Shown here: positions 34,985 through 45,673 of the stretch, one piece after another
Position numbering within the stretch: position 1 is the stretch's first letter
How the letters are laid out: each line of letters starts with the position of its first letter
Assembly: GCA_012845835.1 (NCBI GenBank)
Contig: JABAKD010000029.1
Location: 9,412,231-9,476,230, forward strand
Source: Undaria pinnatifida
Taxonomy: Eukaryota > Sar > Phaeophyceae > Laminariales > Alariaceae
DNA length: 64,000 bases
Reading direction: 5' to 3'
The notes under the pieces: generated by a model
The model's input: the letters and a program-made list of their open reading frames with translations, nothing else
The model's database searches: none
Told to the model about the DNA's origin: nothing
Translations under genes and position numbers: made by a program

Positions 34985-35112
34985 TGGGTCTCGGGGTGCG
35001 CGAACGAATGTCGTCGAAAGTCATGTTTCGTCGAGTGAGATGTGGAGCTCCTCATGTTGGGAGCTCAGAAACTTCTTAGAATCTGCTGCACCCCTAGCAT
35101 GTGGGACGACGC
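34985..35112 (-). repeat. Dispersed repeat family B fragment
   Basis: On the minus strand it reads GCTAGGGGTGCAGCAGATTC and GAGCTCCCAACATGAGGAGC, closely matching 21880-21940. Confidence 0.7.
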
Positions 35113-36149
35113 AGGCATTGAACGAAAACAATTAATTGTAGGACACAAACACACGATACTCCGGCGTGTTTGCGTGCGTGTTTGTGTGGTTGGATCCTTC
35201 AGTCCCCAGTGGAGGAGCCTCGTCCGTCACAAATAATTCGTTCGGCCAGAAAGTGCCTCCCCTGCAGTAGCACACCTCTACCATATAGACTATAGATATA
35301 TGTTGTGTTTGTGTGTTTGGATGGACAGAAGATACGTACGCGAAAACGTGTTGTGCTCCGTCGCCGTGCTGTCCGTAGGGATAGCTAATCTCTTTGAATG
35401 GATACAGTACCGACCCGCGGATAACAAACTGATAAAACTGGCCCACGCCAGGTTTCCTATTGCAGAAAGGGTTGTTCAACGCAAATACTAGTAGTATACG
35501 CGTTCCCAAGTATCTTTCCCCCGATATTTCAGGCGGGGTTAGAGCGCGCTCTTTCTTATGAGAGGGCCGATAGTGTACAACGCAGAGCGAAGGAACATAA
35601 AAAAAAACAAAAACGGGTCATCTGTGGGTTTATCGATAAACCGATCCTCGCCGTTTAACGTTACTAAATTATTACTTCGAAGCATTGCATCATAGGCCGC
35701 CGACGTGGAGTAACTTTTTTAGCACTGCATCCACTTCCCGGGGACAAACTACTCGAAATTAGGGTGAAAACAAAAATAAGTAAATAAGCTAGCTTTGGCT
35801 TTTTCACGTTTAGCACACTGCACCCATGTTTGGGGGAAAAACACTTCGAAGAGCAGAATAAAATAAATTAAGTTACGAAGCGCTCAAGCTTTTTCAGCTA
35901 AACGAGCACCGTCGGCAGTTTGAACGCTTTCACCACGCGCTCGTTGACCGCTGATCGTACCTACTTCTGCGAATATAAGCAAGTCCATACTACAACCGCA
36001 CAGAAAATATGACACCTGGCATGCCACCTGACGGCCTAGGTTTTGGCCCGTCAAGCGGCAAGAGCAGACTAAGCCGTCAACCGATATATTTGCCCCACTG
36101 AGTAGTACTTGGGCTTCAACGTGGTTACTTCACAACCTCAACTTCAACT
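35113..36149. other. No gene recognised; one weak open frame
   Basis: A 63-codon plus-strand frame at 35300-35491 includes IQYRPADNKLIKLA. A similar IQYRPSDKKLSY occurs at about 17791-17840, so this is probably a remnant of a shared mobile element. Confidence 0.3.
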
Positions 36150-36159
36150 TGGGTACTGC

Positions 36160-36335
36160 AGAAGTGGTCTCTATAGTGCCGGTGGAGTACTGCCGGTTGC
36201 CGCTATAGCGTCTATGAAAGCGCCTGGTACAGTCGGGAATAAGCACTAGAGGCAGTATGCAGCGTGGTGCCAGTTTCCGCTTTAGTGCCGGCGTTTCCGG
36301 CTGGCACATACCGGCACTATAGGGACACAAGTATT
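36160..36335 (-). mobile_element. MITE-like family C, copy 2
   Basis: Bounded by CTCTATAGTGCCGGTGG and CATACCGGCACTATAGGG, which are near-perfect inverted ends. The interior is the reverse complement of copy 1 (GCCGGTTGCCGCTATAGCG...AAAGCGCCTGG). Confidence 0.65.
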
Positions 36336-36544
36336 CCGCACTATCTCCAGGTACTTTATACCCAAAAACGAGGGTGCCCTTCTAAACGGTACTGCCAGCC
36401 TATCGCTGACCTACTGGCTTACCTATTGGAGAATCCATCGTACATGGCCGCCGAATAGTGCGAACCTACTGGAAAAACTACTTAATGAACCACTAAACAG
36501 TACGGGTCCAACGGCTACCGCGGGGGTATAGAGTGGGGGTCTAC

Positions 36545-36718
36545 CTATAGTTCCGGTTGAATAGTACCTACTGCCGATATAGTGCCGATGAAATCGTTTG
36601 GCAAAGCTGGAACCCGCTATATGCTAATGCTAATATCGCTACTATACCTATTAGTGCCGGCTTCCGGTATACTACCGGTCTTATTGCCTGGCACACGCCG
36701 ACACTATAAGGGGGATCG
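36545..36718 (-). mobile_element. MITE-like family C, copy 3
   Basis: Same layout as the copy 210 bp upstream: CCTATAGTTCCGGTTGAA at one end, ACACGCCGACACTATAAGG at the other, and TTGGCAAAGC near the middle. It is more diverged. Confidence 0.55.
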
Positions 36719-39700
36719 CAACGAAAATATTAAGAAAAAAACGCTCATGAAAAAGATTTGGCAGAAACAGACTGACACGGCCGTAAAACAACAATTGCAC
36801 AGTAATCAGGCGTGGTGAAACAAAGGCTGGAAGAGCACTAGGACACGTTTTAAAAAGGAAGGCAACAATAGGGCGTGAGAAGGCAAGGCTAGAAATCAAC
36901 AAAAATAACCAACACCAGGGCGTGAACGACTATGAATACCAACTAGCCCAGACCGCCCAGCACCCAGGCTGTAAGGGGGTTGCTTTGGGATGAGACTAGG
37001 CGCATATACGACACGTCGGCGAAACGTGCATGGCAATGATACTAGAGAGCACAAGGGGGCAATGCAAAACGGGGCAGCGCAGTGGCCGAGCAGGCTCGAG
37101 GACACGTCTTCGTGAGCTGCCGTGCTTACAGTGGCAGCCGGCGAGCAAAAAAAAACACCGCTACTAAAAAAGTGTCCCAAATACCCATCTCAACAAAAAA
37201 AAGGAAGCCGTAAACAATAAGGAGGTGATTGTGGCCATCAGTGCACCCAGTAGCTGGGCTCCCAGGCCCACAATATCATACGGAAGGGCTTAAGCCCGAG
37301 AAATACGCTTAAACAACTGAATTACCGGGGGGGAAAACCGCCACTGCAAACAAGAATGGGCCGTTAGGCAGCCCGTGTCATCAGCACCGCAAGGACATAA
37401 CCCCCCCCCGACCGAAAAACAGCTCCCCAACCACAACACCGTCGTCAACCCATCGATATCCGACTGAAAAAAATCTGCCGGTACAAGGCGAGTTTCCGGC
37501 ACTCCCTGTAAATTAAAACCGCACGCGGAACCGTGCGGAAAATTGTACTAATTGAGGCGCCTTCCCCCCCCTCCGGCGCGCGCGCGCCAGCTCCTACCGC
37601 GCGAAACGGAGTCCTATCATACTGTGTGAGTCTCGACGGGAATGCTCTTTTAGACAAGTACTAAAGCCTTCTTGTTTGAATCTGTTTCTTGGTAGAACAC
37701 AAGACATGGTCACGCGTGTGCTGCACAACGTTCCGACAAGCATTACAATGCTTATATTTTATATACGGAGTACGTGAGCGCGTGAAGTACGGCGCTAAAA
37801 TACTACTGCTGCACTCCTGCACTCCCATCCGACCTACGCGCTATAAAATGTAACGCAAGACTGACAAAATGGTTCGAACAAACTTAGGCCATCATCATCT
37901 CTCGTCCCGGCGGGTCCCTCTTCCTCCCTCCTCAGGAGGGCGGGCAGAACGGTTGGCGAAAAGGAGAACGCAGGCCCCCATCCCACCCAGGCGCATGCTG
38001 CCACTGTTGCAGCTGCTGTTCCTGCTGCTGCTTCTATTCTTGCCTCTTGATGCTTCTATTCCGCCTGCCATTTTCACCAGAGAGGGAGGGGGCAGGGGTC
38101 CATTGAAACCTGGTATAGCGTACATACGGCAGGGGGCCATTGACACCTGGTATAGCGTACATACGACACTCCATTCGCAGGGCATGCCATCACGAAATAC
38201 TTACCGCGATCCTAGTACATTATTGCGATAATATTATACGTACCTGCGACTCTCTTTTTTCCTTGTATCTGAGCGTTTTAGTGTTAAATGCTTCCGTCGT
38301 TTTTTAACCGGTGGTCCTTGCGGAAAGCAAGAGCCTGTCTTGCGACCAACACAGGCGATAAAATACCATCAAACATGCTACTATTAATAATGCTGTGCCA
38401 GGTACCTGGTACGAGTATACCATACCTGGGATATCATACGTAGCCATGAGGTAGTGTGACAAAGCAACACCAACAAGATCTGCAACAGAAAACATCGCAT
38501 AGAGACCACGTGCGACATCAGATCAATATTTTCAAATGCAATCCCTATACGAGTACACCAGCTGCACATATGCCAACCTGCAAACAAACTGACAAAATCG
38601 CGAACGAGGGCGAAGAAACGAGCCCACACTTTACAAGAAGACAGACGAGAATACACAATCATACACCTGGTACATACATACACATTCAGTACTCGATTAT
38701 TTGTTTCCTCGGCTGGCGTCCCAAAAAAAATGCATAAAACGTAAACATAGCGGCACATCTTGCGACGGCAGAACATAAAATATCAAAACACTCGCGCGGA
38801 TACGCACAAATATATAAAATATCACACAACGTACCAAGATTTGGTCATGTTTTTAGGGCGCATTTCCAAACAACCTAGTATCGAAATAACGTATTTTGCG
38901 GGAGGAATTCAACACTACCATTAACATTACTAACAGATGGTCACCTAGGAGCGTGGTCGTCGTACTGCTATGAAGATCATCAGTGCGTCTTCTTGTATTG
39001 CTGTGACAAAAAACAACAGGCAAGACACACGGTATGGGGAAGGACAACACGAGGGGTACGGATTTACTTTTTAGTTGGCCTTTTAAGGGTGACAAGTGCA
39101 GGAAGCAGAAGAAAACAAGGAAAGCACGATGGAGACAACCAATTGGCTACTCTTTCACGCACCAGTCTCTACACGAGGCAACACAAAACGCACAACCCAC
39201 ACTGCACAAAGATAAGGACATGCACACCCCGAAGCGCGTGCGCTCGAAGCATCACACAGATTGTAAATATGAGTTCGACATAACCCGCGATCTCACAGCT
39301 GATGTGCGTTTTAATTACTAAATATCATGGCAGCTTATACCCGGTATGACAACATGATACACCATACCAGGTATAGTGTATGCAACATGTACCACATGGC
39401 GCATGCATTCATGCGAGCAGCAGCAGTGGCAGTATGGTATGTACACCATTCCCCAGGTCTGTCACCCTTCATGCTTCGAGCAGTGCATATCCTCGGGCGC
39501 GCATCACCCACCCAAAACGACACTCACACACGTAATACTGACAGAATCTGGCATATGGCATATTGCACACTCTTTTTTTCTTTTCTTTTCTTTTTCTCAC
39601 ACTTTAGCTTTCCAGCTTCTGGACAAGCCGTGGTCGCAGGTGTCGTCCCTTCTTCCCCCGGTTCTTGCCTTCAATTATTATCGCGCATAGGGTTCAGCAA

Positions 39701-40019
39701 TCCCACTGCTCGTCGTTTTTTATAGAGTTTTGCTAACTCACGCTCTCGCGCTTTCTGCAAGTCAATTTGTGCACAAGAAAAAGTCCCAACGAATTTATAC
39801 GAGTATGCACTCGGCGGGGCTCGAACTCACGAAGCTAACCTGTACCAGGCTCGAGGATAACGCCACCGGGGCGACCGGTACACTGCTACTTTCTGGCGCG
39901 TTTTTACTGCGGCACGTCATGCCTTTATATCGATACCGCAGTTTCTCGCTTGTGTCATATCATATCATATCATATCATACGATGCCCTAAACCACGCTGT
40001 CCTTTGGTTTTTGCGTACC
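36719..40019. other. Non-genic with short repeats
   Basis: It contains a 36-bp tandem duplication at 38097-38165 (ACCTGGTATAGCGTACATAC twice), a (CATAT)n tract at about 39955-39980, and a tRNA-like SINE head at 39815-39875. Open frames are short or low-complexity. Confidence 0.45.
39815..39875 (-). repeat. tRNA-like SINE head
   Basis: On the minus strand, CCGGTGGCGTTATCCTCGAG followed by GAGTTCGAGCCCC resembles A and B boxes. The stems do not form a proper cloverleaf. Confidence 0.35.
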
Positions 40020-40148
40020 GCATAAAAAATGTGTCCAAAAATAAGACTCAAAAGAGGGAAAATATACTTACGGTATGCCGCCTTGCATAAAAAAATGTGT
40101 CGAAAAGTAACACTCAAAAGGGGGAAATATACCTATGGTATGCCGCTT
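40020..40148 (+). repeat. 63-bp tandem duplication
   Basis: Two units each run GCATAAAAAATGTGTC, CACTCAAAAG or GACTCAAAAG, GGGAAA(A)TATAC, GGTATGCCGC. Confidence 0.85.
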
Positions 40149-40228
40149 GCTGCTGCAAAAATGTCCCTCCTTCAAATTCCTAGATTCCCACCCCCCAAAA
40201 CAATTGCTGCAGTTCCTAAGGGGCAGCC

Positions 40229-43200
40229 CTATATTATATTGCGTTGACGCTGCCAGTAGACTACAGTGGTAGAGCTTGCCTGGTACTTCCTGAAGGCCGC
40301 CTGGATGACCATCGCCTCCACATTGTCGTCCTTCTTCTTCTTCTTGTTCGCCCCAGGCTTATGCTTGCCTCCAGCATGGTTCGTCGGCCTCTTCTTCTTG
40401 CCAAGTCCAGTCCTGCCCGAGAGAGTGGAGGGGGAGAGAGGGTGAGGGGGCGAGGGGGAATAGGAGGGGAGGTGAGTGCGGGGAGGGGAGGGGAGGAAAG
40501 AGGCGGAGAGGGGGCGCGGGTGACGGGGGTGAGGGAGGTTGGGGTGACGGGCCAGACGGCTAGAAAGGGTGACGGGAAGGAAGCCATACTCTGCTGTACT
40601 CTGTTAGTGCTGTTGTGTCGTAGACCAGCCGAGGGGGAGGGAGGAGAGGGGAAGCGGTGCATGTGGGAAGTAGGAGTGACAAGCCACACAACAAGGAAGG
40701 GCAATGGAAACGAAGCCCTACGCTCTTTTCTCACTAGATACTTGTACACGCTGTTCGTTTCGTCAATTTTGGTGCTGTCTCTTGGCGTCAAGGTCACTTT
40801 CCACCGTACCCAACAACAGCAGTCTACCCAAAATGCACATGTAATCGTGCCGGTATAGATTACGGATTATATTGCTGTAATTTCAATTTAGATCCGCACC
40901 AAGATACCCATAAAAATATATTAGAGAAGCACCGATACTGTTACATACCGGCCAGGGATATAACACTCACGTAGGTAAATACGGGGCGATGCGCAGAAAA
41001 CAACCGAGCCATAACTTTCGACCGGGACCACTATTAGGAAGACTCAGGCACAAGTTGACATATTTAGGCCAATATTTTGTATGTAAGAAATGAATGTACA
41101 AGGTTCAGGTTTGTTCCTGCAATAATACTTGGTAGTGTAATAAGTAACAGTATTAAATAATGAGGGGGGGAACACAAGAGAGGACAGGGGACAGGGGGCA
41201 GGCTGGGGCAGAGAGCTCGCCTAACGATCTGGTCGCGCATGTTCGCGAGCTAGGAATCACTTCCTGGTGGGATCAAGGTGGTGGCGTCGACCCAACCCAA
41301 CCCCCAACCCTACACGGGCCTGGGACCAAAACGGGCGATAAACGCGGCTGCGCCGCGTTTCTGTTTTTATTTTTCCGATCTGCGGACCACCACATAGCCC
41401 TCGACCAATGAGCGAGCGTATTTTTTTTATTACGCCGATCTGCGGATCAACACAGAGCCCTTGGCCAATGAGAGCGTCCCAACTACCCTCAAGATCCGCG
41501 CGGCCATATTGTTAGGCCTACTGGGGGGCGAAAGTGAGAAGAGAATAAAAGCGTACGATATCATATCGGACATTTTCGTAGAGGGAGCATGAATATCATG
41601 TATTCAAGCCAAAAAAAACAACGTGCATTCACTGGTAGGCCGTGCCCTCTGGAGCAAAAGCCGCCAAGAAGAACGGGCGCACGTTGCAGCAGAGATAGCA
41701 GACTGCACGAGCATAAGGTATTGCCGTAGCTGTCGGACTAGCAGCTACCGATGCTGTCCGCGTACAAGCTGAGCCGGAAGTTCGAACCTTGACTTTTGAA
41801 CATCTCGAGAACATTCAAACTCCGCCGCTGCCGGCAAAACATGACACAGATATGATACGACCTACCCCAGGATATACATGATAAACTGATGCATTCTTTC
41901 CAAAACCGTCACATTTATCTCCTCAAAATAATGTATAGTTTCCACGCAGATTGAGCTGCCCCCCCCGCCCCCCCCCCCCGCCCCAACCCCCCCCCCATGA
42001 TAAACTGGTGCTTTTTTTCTTCTTTTTTTCCCAAAACCGTCAGATGTATCCCCTCAAAAGGATTTATAGCTTCCACGCACAAATTGCCCGCCCGTCCGCC
42101 CCCCCCCCTCCCCCTTCCCCCCCCCCTCCAACCCCGCTTGCTTTAGATCAAAACCAGGCCCCCACGTCCTTCAAAACTCCGCCCCCCGCTCACCGGTTAT
42201 TCGACTCACAGGATTCACTTGATAAACGGATACATTTCCCTCCACACCTGTCAGATTTTGTCCCCCTCAGAAACGGGTTTTATAGTTTCCGCGCACAGAC
42301 TGCCTAACATCACCCTGTTGACCCTGATAGCTACACTGTAGTTGTAAGTGGAGTCGCCGACCTATATCCTTAATGAGGACACACAACTCGTAATACGCGC
42401 GATCGGAGTATCACACACAGCTTGCAAAGATGAGTTTCCACGAAATCTTCGATCTCACAGCTGGAGTGTATTTTCATTTTTTATAATAAGATACAGAAGT
42501 GATGCCGCTGTACATTTGTACGGAGTACAAGCCGATTCGCCCAGGAAAGGAACATAACAAATGGAATGAACTGGACAGAGGTTCATGGTTGATTGTAGGT
42601 GCAAAACTGGCGAGTTGAAAAAGCTAAGGGACCTGCCACTAGACGCCGTCCGCTCTCGCGCAAGAAAGAATACAACAAAAGTTGATGGGGCAGAAAAAAG
42701 AGGGCCATTATTTGGTGCAGCTAGCGATTTGATAACGCCAAGAGCTACTGTGCAGAGGTGATTGCCTTGTGCTGTGCCGTGTGCTTGCTCGCGATGTCAC
42801 GTTCTGATCGGCAGAGCGGGTGAAATTTGCGGGGGGGGGGTAAAAGGACCGCAAGGGGACAATCAAGGAAGAAAACAAAAATACGAATGCGCAGCAGTAC
42901 ACACGTACGTACCGGTACATAATATGAGACTGCTGTAAGGGCTGAATGCGCTGTACTAACTCTTCTATCCTTGTGACACATGCTCGACGGCAACATGCTA
43001 CTACTGCTGTAGCTCCAAGACCTGCGGGTGGGTGCTTTTAGTGTGATTTGAGCAGAAGAAAAAGGCAGAATAAATCAAATAAACCTGTACTTGTAGTCTA
43101 CCAACAACGCCAGTATACGATGTGCCATACCTGGTATATAATACGACACGTGCAAAAAAAATGCACGAACTTCGTTAAATACTTCAAGTACTAACTAAGC

Positions 43201-45673
43201 AAAAACGCAGCAACGACGCAGGTGACACCAACCAACCGGCATAACTACTGTGGTAGTGCGGTCGTGTAGGGCGGTATGAGTACGGCGACCGTACGAAATA
43301 ATAACGCGTTCATAATCGGCTGTCACAACGAAGAATGCAAATAGGGAGGTTCGCCCTGTTCCAGGGCGGAAAAGCCTCGTACTCACGACCAATTATCGCC
43401 TCCGCATCAGCACAAAACCTCGCTCTGCTGTGTGAGGAAGACTAAAAATGTTAACAACAAATGCTACTCGAGTTATTTCCTTCTAAACTCGTTTTTCCAC
43501 CACATTCTCCCCCACTAAACCTGACATATTTCCCAAATTATGTCAGGAACCCCGATGAGGTACCCAGTATCCAATGCGACTTTTTCGGGATTGGAGTGAC
43601 TTGCAATGATCCTATACATTGCTCTCATCGTTGTTTTCAAGTGGTTGAGTTTTGCAGGTTCTTGAACGTCAGAAAATCCCTTTTTGTCCCTTGCCTGAGA
43701 AAGACGGTGAGAATCGAACCAGCGACGTCACTGTTCATAAGCTCACACCCTGTCTGCGACGCCATTGTGAGGAAGTAGACTAGAATGTTGAACAACAAAT
43801 GCTACTCGAGTTATTTCCTTCTAAGCTCGTTTTTCCACCACAGCTGCTGTGCTGCATGCGTTTGACATTATACATACGTGTGCACGTGTGTACCCTGTTC
43901 AGTACTGGTACTGCTTCAAGTGTTGTATCTTCGTTCTCCAAACGCAGTTGTTTATCCATCTCCGTTTCGCGCGCGGGATTATCGACGGGATCAGGAACAT
44001 ATCGTTGTTGTACGCTGTACCCTAAAACGCGTTCAAAAGCCCAATAATGCGATAAACCACCAAATCCGCCCTAAAATCTGCCCTGTAACCACCTGAAAAC
44101 GAAAAGGGTGGTCTTTCGCTATAGGGCGGTCAAAAATTAAATTTCGGTGCACCATCATACACCGCCATATTACTCCTGGCACATGCCTCATTGCCCGTTG
44201 CTGTATTAACGTGAAAAGCTTTGGTATTTACACTCGCCACACATCATGGAACTTGCCGAAGGATCTGCCGAAACATGGATTCGGAATGGAATGCGAAAAT
44301 TGGTCTGCGAGCGGACCTCGTTTTTTCGTTCGCAAACAGGACCAACGAAACAATTCAACAAAAATCAAGCCCACAATTTGGGCTCCCGTGAAATTGCATG
44401 TACGTGCAAGGTTTTTCAGATTTGCACGTAAATTCAATAGCGATTTATGTATCGCGGCTCCCTATGTCCAGGTCCGCACAAAACGACGGTTACGCTGCCC
44501 AGACAAACCCGACCCCAGACCCGACCCTAACCCCAACCCTAACCCTAACCCTAACCCTAACCCAACCCCTTGGGGGGCTCTCGGTCTGCTCTCGAGGTCG
44601 TACTGAGTTTACGTGCAATTCTAAAAACCTTGCACGTACGTGCAATTGAACGCCTGGTGCCACAATTTGCTTCGTTTCACTGCTTCGGGATCACGTGAAC
44701 ACAGCAGCGCTGGTCTCTATGCTCTTCAGCATCAGCACAGACACTGGTTGTGCTGGATGTAGATGGGTAGAAGTATCCAATATCATTTTAATGTGAATAA
44801 CACCACACACTGCTGGCGAGAGTGAAAATACAGCGCAAACACGAAGCGACAACACATCTAAAACATACTCCGTATATATCATGCCATCCGCTATAACATC
44901 GGTAACTTGCATGCCGCACGATGTGCGGTTGGTTGGGCGGTTCTCACTTGCGGACGATGTAGCCACGGGCGGCAGCCTGCACTTTCTTGGCCATCATGTC
45001 CTTGTAGTCCGTCATGGCTGAACGTCGAAAGCTCTGGCTCGCTGGCTCGGCAGAAAAGGAGCTGCATGCGAGAACAAGAAAATATAGATACAGCGAGAAC
45101 CAAGACAAAAAGAACATCCATCATCATGCCATATGCATACAAGTATGCTGTATGTAAAGAAACAACAAAAGGTAGACGAGCACCACATCATATCATAGCA
45201 CCAACACGTTTGTTTGTTTGTTTGTGCGCTCGATGCCGACGACACCAACATGCCACTCACCCACCCCCCTCATGTGTCCTTTGGCTAGTTGCGCTGCGCT
45301 GCTTGCCTCTCGAGTACATGCGTGGGCGTGCTTGTGGGGTGGATGGAAGACTACAGACAGACCGGGGGGGGCCCAACGACAGGGAATACCAGACGAGTTT
45401 CATTGGAGATAGGAAATAGCAGATGTGCCGGAGATGCAAACAATCTTCTTGGCAAAGACATCCCGCCCGCAGCTTGCCCCAGTGTCAAGTCATGAGATTT
45501 ATCGCGTGAGTGAACCTAGCCGCGGATCACCTTTACGACTAGCGCGTGCCGGTTCGCTCGAGAGACCGCGCGCCAGCACAGGGGTTGGGGGGATTGGAGA
45601 AGCTTTCTCACAGGTGTGGATGCGACCAGCATAGACGATGATCTCGTGCTTGAAGATTCCAAATTCATCAACT
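40229..45673 (-). CDS. IQ-motif (calmodulin-binding) protein gene, 3' portion
   Basis: Three minus-strand exons fit by phase. 45673-45531 has acceptor TTTTACGTCGCAG and donor GTGATC, and reads VDEFGIFKHEIIVYAGRIHT onward. 45017-44948 has acceptor ACGTTCAG and donor GTGAGA, and reads MTDYKDMMAKKVQAAARGYI then VR. 40412-40229 has an acceptor after a 60-base pyrimidine tract and reads TGLGKKKRPTNHAGG, a Lys-rich linker, and EAMVIQAAFRKYQA, ending TAG. Both VQAAARGYIVRK and VIQAAFRKYQ match the IQ consensus, the known binding site for calmodulin or myosin-light-chain-like proteins. A GC donor right after the second IQ (CAG/GCAAGC) could extend the gene. The 5' exons were not found. The GTGATC donor is the weakest junction, and the 4.5-kb intron may hide further exons. 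Confidence 0.5.
41366..41470 (+). repeat. Tandem duplication, about 64 bp
   Basis: CCGATCTGCGGA(C/T)CA...CACA(T/G)AGCCCT(C/T)G(A/G)CCAATGAG occurs twice in direct orientation. Confidence 0.8.
41877..42306 (+). repeat. Three-unit tandem repeat with poly-C spacers
   Basis: Units start near 41877, 41997 and 42219. Each contains GATAAAC, then CC(A)AAACCGTCA or a variant, then CCTCA(A/G)AA, then TTATAG(T/C)TTCC(A/G)CGCACA. C-rich runs of variable length separate them. Confidence 0.8.
43429..43843 (+). repeat. 75-bp direct repeats flanking a tRNA-like segment
   Basis: 43429-43505 and 43766-43843 are about 90 percent identical (CAAATGCTACTCGAGTTATT, then TCGTTTTTCCACCAC). Between them, about 43690-43765 on the minus strand resembles a tRNA-derived promoter (CTGGTTCGATTCTCACC). 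It could be a SINE tandem or another small element with terminal direct repeats. Confidence 0.55.
44389..44650. repeat. Long inverted repeats enclosing a telomere-like tract
   Basis: The left arm (44391-44434) and right arm (44605-44648) are inverted copies: AATTGCATGTACGTGCAAGG followed by TTTTT, against the reverse complement AATTGCACGTACGTGCAAGG followed by TTTTT. About 38 of 43 positions agree. The enclosed segment includes the CCCTAA tract. Confidence 0.75.
44524..44563 (+). repeat. Interstitial telomere-like repeat (CCCTAA)n
   Basis: About six units of CCCTAA with a CCCCAA variant, preceded by degenerate CCCGAC/CCCAGAC units. TTAGGG-type telomeres are established for many stramenopiles. 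Unique DNA on both sides makes this interstitial, not a chromosome end. Confidence 0.85.

Larger units (their letters stand above)
40412..44947 (-). other. 4.5-kb intron of the IQ-motif gene, repeat-filled
   Basis: This region has no credible gene. It holds a G-rich stretch, a 64-bp tandem duplication (41366-41470), a three-unit tandem repeat (41877-42306), a 75-bp direct repeat pair (43429 and 43766), and the telomere-like inverted-repeat structure (44389-44650). Confidence 0.45.

Noticed and set aside
40244-40858. 204-codon plus-strand and 178-codon minus-strand open frames
   Set aside because: Both are low-complexity readings of a G-rich/pyrimidine tract. The supported frame here is the third one, the minus-strand IQ exon.
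44944-45017. Stop codon after the first IQ motif (VRK then TGA) as a gene end
   Set aside because: The TGA is part of a consensus donor (AA/GTGAGA), and the downstream IQ exon restores Lys in the right phase. A true end here cannot be fully excluded.
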